A stretch of DNA of 56,002 nt from Paraphysomonas bandaiensis (Eukaryota > Chrysophyceae). The translations under genes were made by a program, and so were the position numbers. The notes below the pieces were generated by a model. The model made no database searches. It was not told the origin of the DNA and saw only the letters and a program-made list of their open reading frames with translations. Positions 29,210 to 43,300 of this stretch are shown in pieces. The stretch covers positions 1 to 56,002 of the forward strand of contig CBFFRP010000260.1 in the NCBI GenBank assembly GCA_965644295.1, given 5' to 3'. Position 1 is the stretch's first letter. Every line of letters begins with the position of its first letter.

Positions 29210-32200
29210 CTATGCAAAGTTTTCCGATGTAAATTCAATGTCGACATGACTTGGAACATAAACATTTCTAAGAGCTTTGTTAATATCAGTAATTATCTCC
29301 GACCGTGTTGAACATACACATATTTTAGCTCTGTAAATTCCATCCGCACAGCACAATTCAGCAAAACTATTAATGTACGAACTCCACACGGGGCGCCCTT
29401 TCTTCAGGATACGGGTCATAAATTTCTTGTTCTCAACAATGCTTCGCAGCTCTTCATCATGCTCATAAGCAGAGTCTGACTTCATAAACTGCACCACATC
29501 TTCGTCGAAATCTCGTGTCACATGAACAGCAGCTTTAATTCGTGTTGAGAAACTTGTTGTCATGGCCTCCCGAAGCTCATCCATCACCCAAGTTATCTCA
29601 TGCATATGACCCGTTGACCACACAAACCAAACTTTGATATTTCTCGACCGAGTATTATCTTTTATATCTTGTATCACGGATAACGCTCCAGCAATACCCG
29701 TGCCTGTACCAATCAACATGACACAGTCATAGCCACGCCAATCCTGGAACGAAGAGGCAAAAGGTCCCATAATATCCAAGTTGTTCAAACTGTTCTCCAT
29801 GATAACCTCCTTCAATCTTTCAGTCCACCCATTCTTCTCCACTTTAATCAGAAGACCCAAAGTATCAACGTTACCATGTTGAATTGGCCCTGATGCAATG
29901 GAGAAAGGATGCCATTCCAAATGAGAGAGCTGTGCACACCTCATATAAACTATTTGTCCAGCTTTGAAGGTAAATCTCCCTTGTGTTTCAAGTCGTAGCT
30001 TTATAGCCATCGTTTCTGGATTCATAGGAGTCGGATATATACAATCTTTGTCAATTCGTTGAATATTGAACCACGATATCAATTTATCCATTGCATATAT
30101 CAACCAGAATGGAAAAGCGGAATAAAACACTTCAAAACGACTAAAAAATGCTCCAAAGGCAACAGCGTTTGCACCCAGTACATGAGTGTATAGAAAAATT
30201 TCAAAACTGTTGGGTGTAATCCACGTTCTCCAAATGTCTGAATTGAAAGGAAATTTATCGCCACCGATATTCAGTAAAGGGTACTTCAAAGCCGAGCTAG
30301 AAAGCATCATTAAGAGAGTTGTGACAATGACAATGCGTAGAAAAAGTACGGCTCCAGGGTTACCCGATGAGTCGAATACACATGACTCATAGTCATATAC
30401 TTCATCTCGAAACTTCGAATGTTGCTGGTCATTAATATCGTCTGCGCTGCAAAACCACACCGGGCCACGGATATCAAAAAATGACCCACTGGGAAGAAAC
30501 GCTCGACATTCATTTTCTTCACCATACTCTGCACACGAGAAGTACATCGCGACCCACCATACAAGAGCGCCAATATACAAGCCAACGCAAAGTGAGTAAC
30601 CTAAAAAGCGGTGAATGGCATATAAGTGATGAAAATGCAAAAGGTTTGCAAAAAAATTTCTGGTTGAATATTGACTATCTAGATTCGTCATCCAACTAAT
30701 CAGCTGGCGACACATCGTCAGCGGAAGTAACATAAATACCACCAAACATACGTGCATTATGCCGTACAGTACCGGAATCAAATGATCTTGAATCGGGCGA
30801 TCATTTAAATTGTACTGTGGACCTAGGCCAAGGTATGTTTGGTCATTGAGACTCGACGAATTTGTAACTAATGCACAAATTCCTCCGACCAACAGAGCAA
30901 CAGACATGGCAGCAATGGCCGTATTCTCATAATTGTTGTGCTTTCCTGTATAAACAAGAGCCGGATATATCACAAGTAGCATCACAACAAGCACAGCCCA
31001 TCTATTGTATGACGATGTAGACTGGCCAATATGCAATGCACACAGAAAGAATCTGTAGGAGCAATATCCCACAAGTACACTTGGAGCAACGAATGATACA
31101 TCAGACACAATTCTAATAAATTTGACTGCTTTAGAAAACAAAAGCGTGACTAGCCCCTTTGTCCGCGCAGGAGGCATTGGAGAAACATCAGGCTCCCCTA
31201 AAATCGAATATACCGGTTCAATTTGACAAGGATCAACAGTACCGGGCATACAAATATCTACTATATCCAATGTCCGAATTACTTCTCTGTTGCTAATATC
31301 TGTAAAAAGAGGGCAACACTGTGATCCTATCGTTATTTCTCCACTCTGGAAAAAACGACTCACATGATGATTGAAAAATGTCGTTAGCGAGACTCCATTC
31401 ATATCAAGTTGATAATGTAATTGGTCATCTTGTTTAGATGCTTCCCAGGGTGCAAGTTTAACCAAGAAACCAGTTATATCATCTCTCCATGACGCTGCCA
31501 CGACTGCCTTCTTTATACATAGACCATCATGGAGTTCATCCTCCAAAAATATATTCATGGCACTGCTCCACCAATCGTTGCTTCGTAGTTCATCTACTTC
31601 CTTGTACATATTACAGCCATGTTGAGCCTTCCAACGGTTAACCAGGTGTTCAAAGTTATAAACCATATTATCTGCATCGTTGTTTTCACATGATAAATCA
31701 TGAGCAGTCTGAATGTATACGGGAACAAATAGTTCACACAAAAGCTGAAGTAGCACATTATCCTCTTCGATGCATGCCTCGGTGCTATGTCCACTCACGC
31801 GCCCATCCGCTAAGCGAACTCGACTAGTAATCGAAATGTCAATTTGTTTTATGCGTGAAGCGATGAGGTCAAATACACATTGGACAGGCCGAGCCACGCA
31901 ACCACGTATCGCTCTCGCAATGATGTCACCCCCTACTTGCAAGCACAATGCACAAGCAAGACCTCGAATGTGAACCCTTCTGTTCCTGGTTGTCCATCGT
32001 TCAACGTCGTTTCTATGACACCTATACCAGCCATATATACTGTATGTATGTGTCACGATGTCATCAACACATTTCAAAAGCGGTCTGCTGACAATGGTTT
32101 CACTTGAATTTGGTGAAGGGATGGAATTAGTGATACCATCAGGAGATTCAGTAACCGTTGATAAGGGCGTTGTCGCGTTATTATTGTACCATGACAGAAT

Positions 32201-35200
32201 AGCTTTAGTCTGTGTCTTTAAATTGCCTAATTCGACTGAGCAATTTCGGAATATCACCACATCGGATATATTGCAACCGACAACAAACAAAGATATCATT
32301 GTCACCAAATCTCTCCAAAAATTTCCTTCTTGTGACGAGCAAAATTTTGAATAATTATACACGACAATGAATAAATCTATAATATCTGTACTAAATGCGA
32401 AGAAGAGAGATACCTTGACAGATTCAAACCGTTTATTGACCTCCAAGATGAAACTATCAGCACGACCCCTCAAATCGTTTTCATCCACAATATTTAACTT
32501 GCGAATAATGCTTTCACTTTTATCATCATCTAATATACCTTGAACAACATACCACCACTCCTCCAAACAATACCCCGCATTAAAAGCGGACAATGGAGAA
32601 AACGTAAACGAATTTGTGAAAACTGTACAGTACACCAGTGGCAACATATTAAAAAACAACGCAAAAGAATATATCTGCGTATCCGTTTGGTCTTTTTTTA
32701 GGGAAATTAACAGATTAATAAAACACAGTACCATGTCAAATATTTCAAAAACCAATACTCTCCAAAGAAATAAGTACGACCAAGGTGGAGGTGACAAGCC
32801 TTTAAACTGAGAGCGTATAATACAGTCAACAAAAACAACCAGCACAGCAACAATGACGGCTCCAATTGCATGGCCTGAAGCACGCGGTGCACAGAGCGGG
32901 CCATCACGAGGATTTTGAAAGACAACAGGCTCAAATTTATCAGAATCTGCACTTGACACTGCTACTCTTCGAATTAAATGATTGTATGAGTCACAAACCA
33001 GAACGAACGATTCATTGGTGGATAGTGACACACCCATAGGGCCATTAAACAACGCGTTGGTACCAAATCCATCAGCATCACCGCTAGTGTTAGTCCCTGC
33101 AATTGTTTCAACAATAAGACTGCTCATAAATACTTTCCTGATGGCATTGTTCCCAAAGTCGGCGACAATCAAAACACCATTGTGCTTAGTCAACACAACT
33201 GATGTCGGAAAAGAGAACAGAGATGATGTACCTATTCCATTTACAAGGCCCTTGACACCAGTCGTACCTACTAGTGTTGTAACTAAACCGCTTTTCAATT
33301 CTAACTTTCTTATGGTGTGGCTCCCATAGTCTGCAATGAACGCCAGAGAGTCATCTGATGACATTGAGGTTACATATGGGACGTTATATTGTGCGGTTGT
33401 TCCTATTCCATCCTCAGATCCCACGGCACCACCGGATATAGTACTCACATTCCCAGAAGAAAGCATATACTTCCGAATGTTGTAATTTCCACTGTCACTA
33501 ATAAGGGCATAAGTGTCATCGGATGATAGCACTATCGAATTTGGAACAGAGAATGAAGCAGATTCTCCAACTGCAATAACTATTTTGTTGGTGGTAAAAT
33601 CCAAAACTTTGATTGATCGGTCACCAATATCTGTATATAGTCCAAAACTGCTGTCTGAAGATATTGCAAAAGAAAACGCACTATTGAATTGACCACGTCC
33701 CTCAGAAGTGGATGTAATTTCAGTTGAGAATAAAACAGTGGTTACCTCTCCAGTCGACAATACTAGTTTTCGAATCGCGCTTTTCTCACAAATAATAGCA
33801 AATGAACTGTCAGGTGATAAGACAACATGAGAAGGATGGTCAAACGATGCATCCGATCCAACACCATCAATAGTAGCAGGTATCCCAGTACCTGCTACTG
33901 TTGAAACAGCAAAGGGTACTGAAGGTGTCAATGTTGGCAAAGAGCTTGGAGTGTCTATTTTAGATATGTATGTGGGACCCGGAGATGGAAGCTGACATTC
34001 ATGAATTTCACTTTGTGACAGATAAAACTTTGTTAGAAATCCCAGACTACATAATGCCGTGGGATATCGGTGAGTGTGAAAAAGATTGTCTTGTAGTTGC
34101 AACTCATGTAAGGAAGTCATCTTCGACAATGTTTCTGGAACAGTTCCAGTGAAAAAATTGCCCTGAAGCTGCAACAACCTGATGCCATATAAGTCTCCAA
34201 TTTGTAGTGGAATTTGCCCAGTCAAACTGTTTAATCCCAAATTTAATTGAGTGAGGTATCGCATGCTTCCAATGGAGTGTGGTAGTGTACCTGCTATTCC
34301 TTCCAATTTCAACTTAATGGCGACTACAGGCCCATCATTGCTGACGCAATCAATGCCCACCCAGTTACCATAACATTTATCGCCTATTCTTGCACACGAC
34401 CAACCCAGTTGGTGTACGTTAGTTGAACTTATAAAGTCACAAATAGCAGCGTTTTCGACGTCTACATAAGCCGTCGAGGACATTGATGGAACACCTGATG
34501 GAATAAAAGTAGGACGTGAAGTTGGCACTTCGCACTCATGCACGGCACTTTGTGAAAGATAAAAGGTTGTAAGCGAAGTCGAATCACAAAGTTCGGAGGG
34601 GTATATATGTTGAAGATTATTGTCCTGTATCTGTAGCTCACGTAGATGCACCAAAGACGCCAACGAGGAAGGAACAGTGCCCGAAAGTAGATTAGACTGA
34701 AGACGAAGTCCAACCAGGCTGTTCATGTTTCCGATACTCATTGGCAGAGAGCCGCGGAAGAAATTGTCGTTCAAATAGAGCAGTGAGAGTCTGGAAAGTG
34801 CGGTAATAGTCTCTGGAATAGTACCTGCAATACCATAACCGGCTAGAGAAATCTCATTGATAAATCCATCAACACAATCAATCCCAGTCCATCCTCCAAC
34901 TGTACACCTATCATTCATAGACTCCTGAGTGCAGTTCCAACCTGTTACATCCTTTGTAGTCACATCAGTGACATCGATAAAATCACATAAGAATGAAATC
35001 TCAAGGGAGTCATAAGTAGATTGTGCCACAGTCGGAATCCCTGTCCAATATGATACAAATCAGAAACTCTTCAGCATAATATACATGCCATTTTCAACAA
35101 CTTACCAGTTGGTGGATCTGATGTTGCTGCACTAGTATGCCATACATCTCTCCTGAAGCCATTTCCATCATGACCACCAATAACCCAGATCTTGTTATCG

Positions 35201-38200
35201 TAAACAACGCTGGTATGACCATGTCGAGCATCCCATGAAATCATGGCAGATACCTCCACCCATTTGGAGCCATCGGTAGTATACCACATATCATTCTTAT
35301 TGTTTCCATCATTTCCACCCATAATCCAAATATTAGAGTCATATACTACGCTGGTGTGTACATGTCGAGCACTCCATCCCTCACCATTGATTGTTACCTT
35401 CGTCCAGTGCGAGCCATCAGTGGTATACCACACATCATCCTTATAATTGTCTCCGTCCCAACCACCCATAATCCATATCTTCTGATCAAACACTACACTG
35501 CTAAGAAATTCTCGACCACCCCATGTTTCACTAGAAACAGCTTCCACCCACGCGGAACCGTCTGAAGTGTACCATACATCATTCTTCTGGTGACCTACAT
35601 ATGAATAACCCCCCATTATCCATATTTTATTGTCGTATACAACACCGGCAAAATGATATCGAACAGACCATATATTACTGGTAGTGACCTCTGTCCATGT
35701 TGAACCATCAGAGGAGAACCAAATGTCATTCCGGAGGCTATCAGAATCATGGCCACCCATGATCCACATTTTATTGTCATAAACGACACTGACGTGCCAG
35801 TGCCGACCAGACCATGCAGCAGTGGTAGAAGCCGCTGTCCATTCTGAGCCATCAGTAGAATACCACACATCATTATTATAGTCTCCATTATATCCACCCA
35901 TCACCCATATCTTATTTTGATATGCAACACTCGTGTGGCCAGTTCGAGCACTCCATGCAGCAGCAATAGTGGCCTCCGTCCATAACGAAGTTGTTGATTG
36001 ACTGGTTGGATGAATAGTTGGTGGATTGGTTGAATGAACAGTTGGTTGACCGGTTGGATGAACAGTTGGTTGAATGGTTGGATGAATAGTTGGTTGACTG
36101 GTCGGATGAATAGTTGGTTGCAATGTAGGCATGGAGGTAGGAGCCACAGTAGTATGCCATACATCTCTCCTGAAGCCATTTCCATCATGACCACCAATAA
36201 CCCAGATCTTGTTATCGTAAACAACGCTGGTATGACCATGTCGAGCATCCCATGAAATCATGGCAGATACCTCCACCCATTTGGAGCCATCGGTAGTATA
36301 CCACATATCATTCTTATTGTTTCCATCATTTCCACCCATAATCCAAATATTAGAGTCATATACTACGCTGGTGTGTACATGTCGAGCACTCCATCCCTCA
36401 CCATTGATTGTTACCTTCGTCCAGTGCGAGCCATCAGTGGTATACCACACATCATCCTTATAATTGTCTCCGTCCCAACCACCCATAATCCATATCTTCT
36501 GATCAAACACTACACTGCTAAGAAATTCTCGACCACCCCATGTTTCACTAGAAACAGCTTCCACCCACGCGGAACCGTCTGAAGTGTACCATACATCATT
36601 CTTCTGGTGACCTACATATGAATAACCCCCCATTATCCATATTTTATTGTCGTATACAACACCGGCAAAATGATATCGAACAGACCATATATTACTGGTA
36701 GTGACCTCTGTCCATGTTGAACCATCAGAGGAGAACCAAATGTCATTCCGGAGGCTATCAGAATCATGGCCACCCATGATCCACATTTTATTGTCATAAA
36801 CGACACTGACGTGCCAGTGCCGACCAGACCATGCAGCAGTGGTAGAAGCCGCTGTCCATTCTGAGCCATCAGTAGAATACCACACATCATTATTATAGTC
36901 TCCATTATATCCACCCATCACCCATATCTTATTTTGATATGCAACACTCGTGTGGCCAGTTCGAGCACTCCATGCAGCAGCAATAGTGGCCTCCGTCCAT
37001 AACGAAGTTGTTGATTGACTGGTTGGATGAATAGTTGGTGGATTGGTTGAATGAACAGTTGGTTGACCGGTTGGATGAACAGTTGGTTGAATGGTTGGAT
37101 GAATAGTTGGTTGACTGGTCGGATGAATAGTTGGTTGCAATGTAGGCATGGAGGTAGGAGCCACAGTAGTATGCCATACATCTCTCCTGAAGCCATTTCC
37201 ATCATGACCACCAATAACCCAGATCTTGTTATCGTAAACAACGCTGGTATGACCATGTCGAGCATCCCATGAAATCATGGCAGATACCTCCACCCATTTG
37301 GAGCCATCGGTAGTATACCACATATCATTCTTATTGTTTCCATCATTTCCACCCATAATCCAAATATTAGAGTCATATACTACGCTGGTGTGTACATGTC
37401 GAGCACTCCATCCCTCACCATTGATTGTTACCTTCGTCCAGTGCGAGCCATCAGTGGTATACCACACATCATCCTTATAATTGTCTCCGTCCCAACCACC
37501 CATAATCCATATCTTCTGATCAAACACTACACTGCTAAGAAATTCTCGACCACCCCATGTTTCACTAGAAACAGCTTCCACCCACGCGGAACCGTCTGAA
37601 GTGTACCATACATCATTCTTCTGGTGACCTACATATGAATAACCCCCCATTATCCATATTTTATTGTCGTATACAACACCGGCAAAATGATATCGAACAG
37701 ACCATATATTACTGGTAGTGACCTCTGTCCATGTTGAACCATCAGAGGAGAACCAAATGTCATTCCGGAGGCTATCAGAATCATGGCCACCCATGATCCA
37801 CATTTTATTGTCATAAACGACACTGACGTGCCAGTGCCGACCAGACCATGCAGCAGTGGTAGAAGCCGCTGTCCATTCTGAGCCATCAGTAGAATACCAC
37901 ACATCATTATTATAGTTTCCATCATATCCACCCATCACCCATATCTTATTTTGATATGCAACACTCGTGTGACCAGTTCGAGCACTCCATGCAGCAGCAA
38001 TAGTGGCCTCCGTCCATAACGAAGTTGTTGATTGACTGGTTGGATGAATAGTTGACAGTACATCGATAGCCTCAGCAGAACCAGCAAGAAGAAGAATGAG
38101 GCTTGAGATGTATCTATTTCTGACTGACACACCAGAGTGAAGGCTTACCACACACACAACATAATAGAGAAGTAAAAGGGCACAGTAAGCGATACAAGAT

Positions 38201-38319
38201 CCATAGTCTGTAAGCTGTAGTGGGCTGTGCACAGAGGGCGTATCATCCCATATAGAGTTCCCAGTACAGAAGAGATGGGGGACAACAGCAGGAAGTATTG
38301 GTTTCAATATCGTTTGCAT
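29210..38319 (-). CDS. Giant Kelch(x3)-LRR-NHL-ferric reductase/NADPH-oxidase-like fusion
   Basis: Predicted CDS complement(join(29210..35040,35106..38319)), 3014 residues. The 65-nt intron 35041-35105 has GTAAGT...ACAG. Splicing joins ...SDPPT to GIPTVAQST in frame; unspliced, exon 1 stops 10 codons later. Order: hydrophobic N-terminus (about 40-90); three near-identical six-repeat Kelch blocks (IWVMGGYDG...NDVWYSTDG type) separated by Thr/Pro linkers (PTIHPTIQPTVHPT); two LRR domains with Cys-rich caps (about 1110-1430); NHL repeats (about 1450-1765); several membrane segments; a FAD/NAD reductase end with HPFSIASGP (about 2782) and LIGTGTGIAG (about 2850). The extracellular-looking propellers and LRRs suggest a surface receptor-like reductase that moves electrons across a membrane; this is inferred from domains. 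Upstream ATGs or introns at the N-terminus cannot be excluded. Confidence 0.82.
35041..35105 (-). other. 65-nt intron joining Kelch and LRR-reductase exons
   Basis: On the minus strand the exon ends ccaccaactg and the intron is gtaagttgttg...attggacag. The next exon begins ggattccgactgtgg. The phase-1 junction codon is ggg (Gly). Combined exon length is 9045 nt, a multiple of three. Confidence 0.8.
35134..38056 (-). repeat. Triplicated 1017-bp Kelch block
   Basis: The sequence repeats with a period of exactly 1017 bp (339 codons): 35134-36150, 36151-37167, 37168-38056 (the last lacks most of the Pro/Thr linker). Copies look nearly identical, including silent sites. One visible difference is GGYDGNYNN in the N-terminal block versus GGYNGDYNN in the others. 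Each block encodes six Kelch repeats. Confidence 0.92.
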
Positions 38320-38653
38320 TGCGACTTCTATAATCGTCCAAAGCCTATAAGGTCAAAGCTAGCTATAAGCATAGGCGATAACACACACATATCTTGGTGA
38401 GACTGCCGTACAGAGCCCGCCCGTTTGCACAACCACCCCCAGAATACACACATTATCACGTATATAAAAACGGGGGGTTGTACGGAACTAAAAAATGAGG
38501 GGGGACAGCCGCAATTTTTCATAACGAACGGCCTGTATGACATCACTAGTAAAGTGGTATCTTTTTTTGTTCTGTGTGTCATCACAATAAAGTGAAGTCA
38601 CATCTGCTGCATATACATACACTTCACTTCACTTCTATATACACATATATAAG
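38320..38653. promoter_or_regulatory. Divergent intergenic region
   Basis: These 334 bp separate the start of the Kelch-reductase gene (minus) from the start of the ankyrin gene (plus). They contain tacacttcacttcacttcta and a tatatacacatatataag tract against the plus-strand ATG, and gtatataaaaacgggg near 38460. A bidirectional promoter is likely by position; no known motif proves it. Confidence 0.4.
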
Positions 38654-39328
38654 ATGGATGATATTATTACAGCTGCTCGTGTGGGTGATATCAATGCAGT
38701 GAGGAGGTGTGTTAGGAGGGGTGGTAACATCAATGAACAAGATGAGGTACACACATACATACTCATATATACATACATACATAGAGTGTTATGGCTCATA
38801 TGTGATTATTATTATTGTTTTATAGAGGGGTCGTACAGCTCTTCACTTGGCTGCCTCCCATGGTCACAGAGATATAGCTGAGTATCTTATAAGAGAAGGA
38901 GCAGATACAACTATACGAGACAATGTAAGTAACCCCTCGATACATACATACATACATACATACATACATACATACATACATACATACATACATACATACA
39001 TACATACATACATACATACATACATACATACATACATACATACATACATACATACATACATACATACATACATACATACATACATACATACATACATACA
39101 TACATACATACATACATACATACATACATACATACATACATACATACATACATACATACATACATACATACAAACATACATACATACATACATACATACA
39201 TACATACATACATACATACATACATACATACATACATACATACATACATACATACATACATACATACATACATACATACATACATACATACATACATACA
39301 TACATACATACATACATACATACATACA

Positions 39329-39362
<34 letters not shown>

Positions 39363-39732
39363 CATACATACATACATACATACATACATACATACATACA
39401 TACATACATACATACATACATACATACATACATACATACATACATACATACATACATACATACATACATACATACATACATACATACATACATACATACA
39501 TACATACATACATACATACATACATACATACATACATACATACATACATACATACATACATACATACATACAAACATACATACATACATACATACATACA
39601 TACATACATACATACATACATACATACATACATACATACATACATACATACATACATACATACATACATACATACATACATACATACATACATACATACA
39701 TACATACATACAAACATACATACATACATACA

Positions 39733-39766
<34 letters not shown>

Positions 39767-40288
39767 CATACATACATACATACATACATACATACATACA
39801 TACATACATACATACATACATACATACATACAAACATACATACTTACATACACACATACATACTCATATATACATACATACTTACAGTGTTATGGCGGCT
39901 CATATGTGATTATTCTTATTGTTTTATAGGGGGGTTATACAGCTCTTCACTGGGCTGCCTCTGGAGGTCACAGAGATACAGCTGACTATCTTATAAGAGC
40001 AGGAGCAGATATCACTATACGAAACAATGTAAGTAACCCCTCCATACAGACATACATACATACACACATACATACATACATAGAGTGTTATGAGGCTATA
40101 TGTGATTATTGTTGTTGTTTTATAGAGGGGTCGTACAGCTCTTCACGAGGCTAGCTCTAGAGGTCACAGAGATATAGCTGAGTATCTTATACGAGCAGGA
40201 GCAGATACAACTATACGAGACAATGTAAGTAATCCCTCAATACATACATACATACATACATACATACATACATACATACATACATACA

Positions 40289-40322
<34 letters not shown>

Positions 40323-43300
40323 CATACATACATACACACATACATACATACATACGTACATAGAGTGTTATGAGGCTATATGTGATTATTGTTGTTGTTT
40401 TATAGAGGGGTCGTACAGCTCTTCACGAGGCTAGCTCTAGAGGTCACAGAGATATAGCTGAGATTCTTATAAGAGAAGGAGCAGATATAACTATACGAGA
40501 CAATGTAAGTAACCCCTCCATACAGACATACATACACACACACATTACATACTCATATATAGTGTGTTATGAGGGCTCATATGTGATTATTGCTATTGTT
40601 TTATAGGGTGATCGTACAGCTCTTCACGAGGCTAGCTCTAATGGTCACAAGGATATAGCTGAGATTCTTATAAGAGAAGGAGCAGATATAAGCATACGAG
40701 ATGATGTAAGTAACCCCTCGATACATGGATACATACACACACATTACATACTCATGTATATAGTGTTATGAGGGCTCATGTGATTATTGTTATTGTTTTA
40801 TAGGAAGGTCGTACAGCTCTTCACGTGGCTGCCTCAAGAGGTCACTGGGATATAGCTGAGCATCTTATAAGAGCAGGAGCAGATATCACTATACGAGACA
40901 ATGTAAGTAACCCCCTCGATACATACATATATGCATACATACAGTGTTATGAGGGCTCATATGTGTATACTGTTATTGTTTTATAGGATGGTCGTACAGC
41001 TCTTCACGAGGCTACCTCTAATGGTCACAGGGATATAGCTGAGTATCTTATAAGATCAGGAGCAGATATCACTATACGTGACAATGTAAGTAACCCCTCT
41101 CATACATACATACACACACACATACATACACATATATAGTGTGTTATGAGGGCTCATGTGATTATTGTTATTGTTTTATAGGGTGATCGTACATCTCTTC
41201 ACTATGCTGCCTTTGGAGGTGACAGAGATACAGCTGAGTATCTTATTACAGCAGGAGCAGATATAAACATACGAGACACTGTACGTAACCCTCGATACGT
41301 ACATACATATATACATACATACAGTGTTATGAGGCTCATATGTGATTATTGTTATTGTTTTATAGGGGGGTCGTACAGCTCTTCACGATGCTGCCTCTAG
41401 AGGTCACAGAGATACAGCTGAGTATCTTATTAGAGCAGGAGCAGATATCACCATTGGAGACACTGTAAGTAACCCCTCGATACATACATATACACATACA
41501 TACAGTGTTATGAGGGCTCATATGTTATTGTCGTTATTGTTTTATAGGGGGGTCGTACAGCTCTTCACGATGCTGCCTCAAGAGGTCACAGAGATATATC
41601 TGAGTATCTTATAAGAGAAGGAGCAGATATAAACATACGAGACACTGTAAGTAACACCTCTATACATACATACATACATACATACATACATACATACATA
41701 CAGTGTTATAGGGCTCATATGTGTATACTGTTATTGTTTTATAGGATGGTCGTACAGCTCTTCACTGGGCTACCTCTAATGGTCACAGAGATATAGCTGA
41801 GTATCTTATAATATCAGGAGCAGATACAACTATACGAGACAATGTAAGTAACCCCCTCGATACATACATACATACATACACACATACTTACATAGAGTGT
41901 TATGAGGGCTCATATGTGATTATTGTTATTGTTTTATAGGGTGGTCGTACAGCTCTTCACTATGCTGCCTTTGGAGGTGACAGAGATACAGCTGAGTATC
42001 TTATAAGAGAAGGAGCAGATATAAACATACGAGACAATGTAAGTAACCCCTCGATACATACATATATACATACATACAGTGTTATGAGGCTCATATGTGA
42101 ATATTGTTGTTGTTTTATAGAGGGGTCGTACAGCTCTTCACGAGGCTGCCTCTAATGGTCACAGAGTTATCGCTGAGAATCTTATAAGAGAAGGAGCAGA
42201 TATAAGCATACGAGATACTGTAAGTAATCCCTCGATACATGGATACATACATACATACATACATACATACATACATACATACATACGTGTTATGAGGCTC
42301 ATATGTGATTATTATTATTGTTTTATAGGAAGGTCGTACAGCTCTTTACGAGGCTACCTCTAATGGTCACAGAGATATAGCTGAGTATCTTATAAGATCA
42401 GGAGCAGATATCACTATACGTGACAATGTAAGTAACCCCTCGATACATACATATATACAGAGTTATGAGGACTCATATGTTATTGTCGTTATTGTTTTAT
42501 AGGATGGTCGTACAGCTCTTCACTGGGCTACCTCTAATGGTCACAGGGATATAGCTGAGTATCTTATAAGAGAAGGAGCAGATATAACTCTAAGAACCAA
42601 TGTAAGTAACCCCTCGATACATACATACATACGTACATACATACATACAGTGTTATGAGGGCTCATATGTGAATATTGTTGTTGTTTTATAGGAAGGTCG
42701 TACAGCTCTTTACGAGGCTACCTCTAATGGTCACAGAGATATAGCTGAGTATCTTATAAGATCAGGAGCAGATATCACTATACGTGACAATGTAAGTAAC
42801 CCCTCGATACATACATATATACAGAGTTATGAGGACTCATATGTTATTGTCGTTATTGTTTTATAGGATGGTCGTACAGCTCTTCACTGGGCTACCTCTA
42901 ATGGTCACAGGGATATAGCTGAGTATCTTATAAGAGAAGGAGCAGATATAACTCTAAGAACCAATGTAAGTAACCCCTCGATACATACATACATACGTAC
43001 ATACATACATACAGTGTTATGAGGGCTCATATGTGAATATTGTTGTTGTTTTATAGAGGGGTCGTACAGCTCTTCACGAGGCTGCTTCTAATGGTCACAG
43101 AGTTATCGCTGAGTATCTTATAAGAGAAGGAGCAGATATAAACATACGAGATACTGTAAGTAATCCCTCGATACATAGATACATACGTGTTATGAGGGCT
43201 CATATGTGATTATTATTATTGTTTTATAGGAAGGTCGTACAGCTCTTTACGAGGCTACCTGTAATGGTCACAGAGATATGTCTGAGTATCTTATAAGATC

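Noticed and set aside
35071-35105. Kelch protein ending at the stop at 35071 as a separate gene
   Set aside because: The last ten codons lie in sequence beginning GTAAGT, and the following reductase frame lacks an ATG. Splicing gives a continuous frame. It is kept only as the alternative to the fusion.
35240-37930. Repeated short ORFs on both strands inside the Kelch region
   Set aside because: They recur at the 1017-bp period and are shadows of the Kelch reading frame.
38820-39929. Very long ORFs of Tyr/Cys/Val/Met or Ile/His/Thr/Tyr repeats on both strands
   Set aside because: They are translations of the (TACA)n microsatellite, whose 12-bp codon period leaves all frames open. The region is intron 2 of the ankyrin gene.
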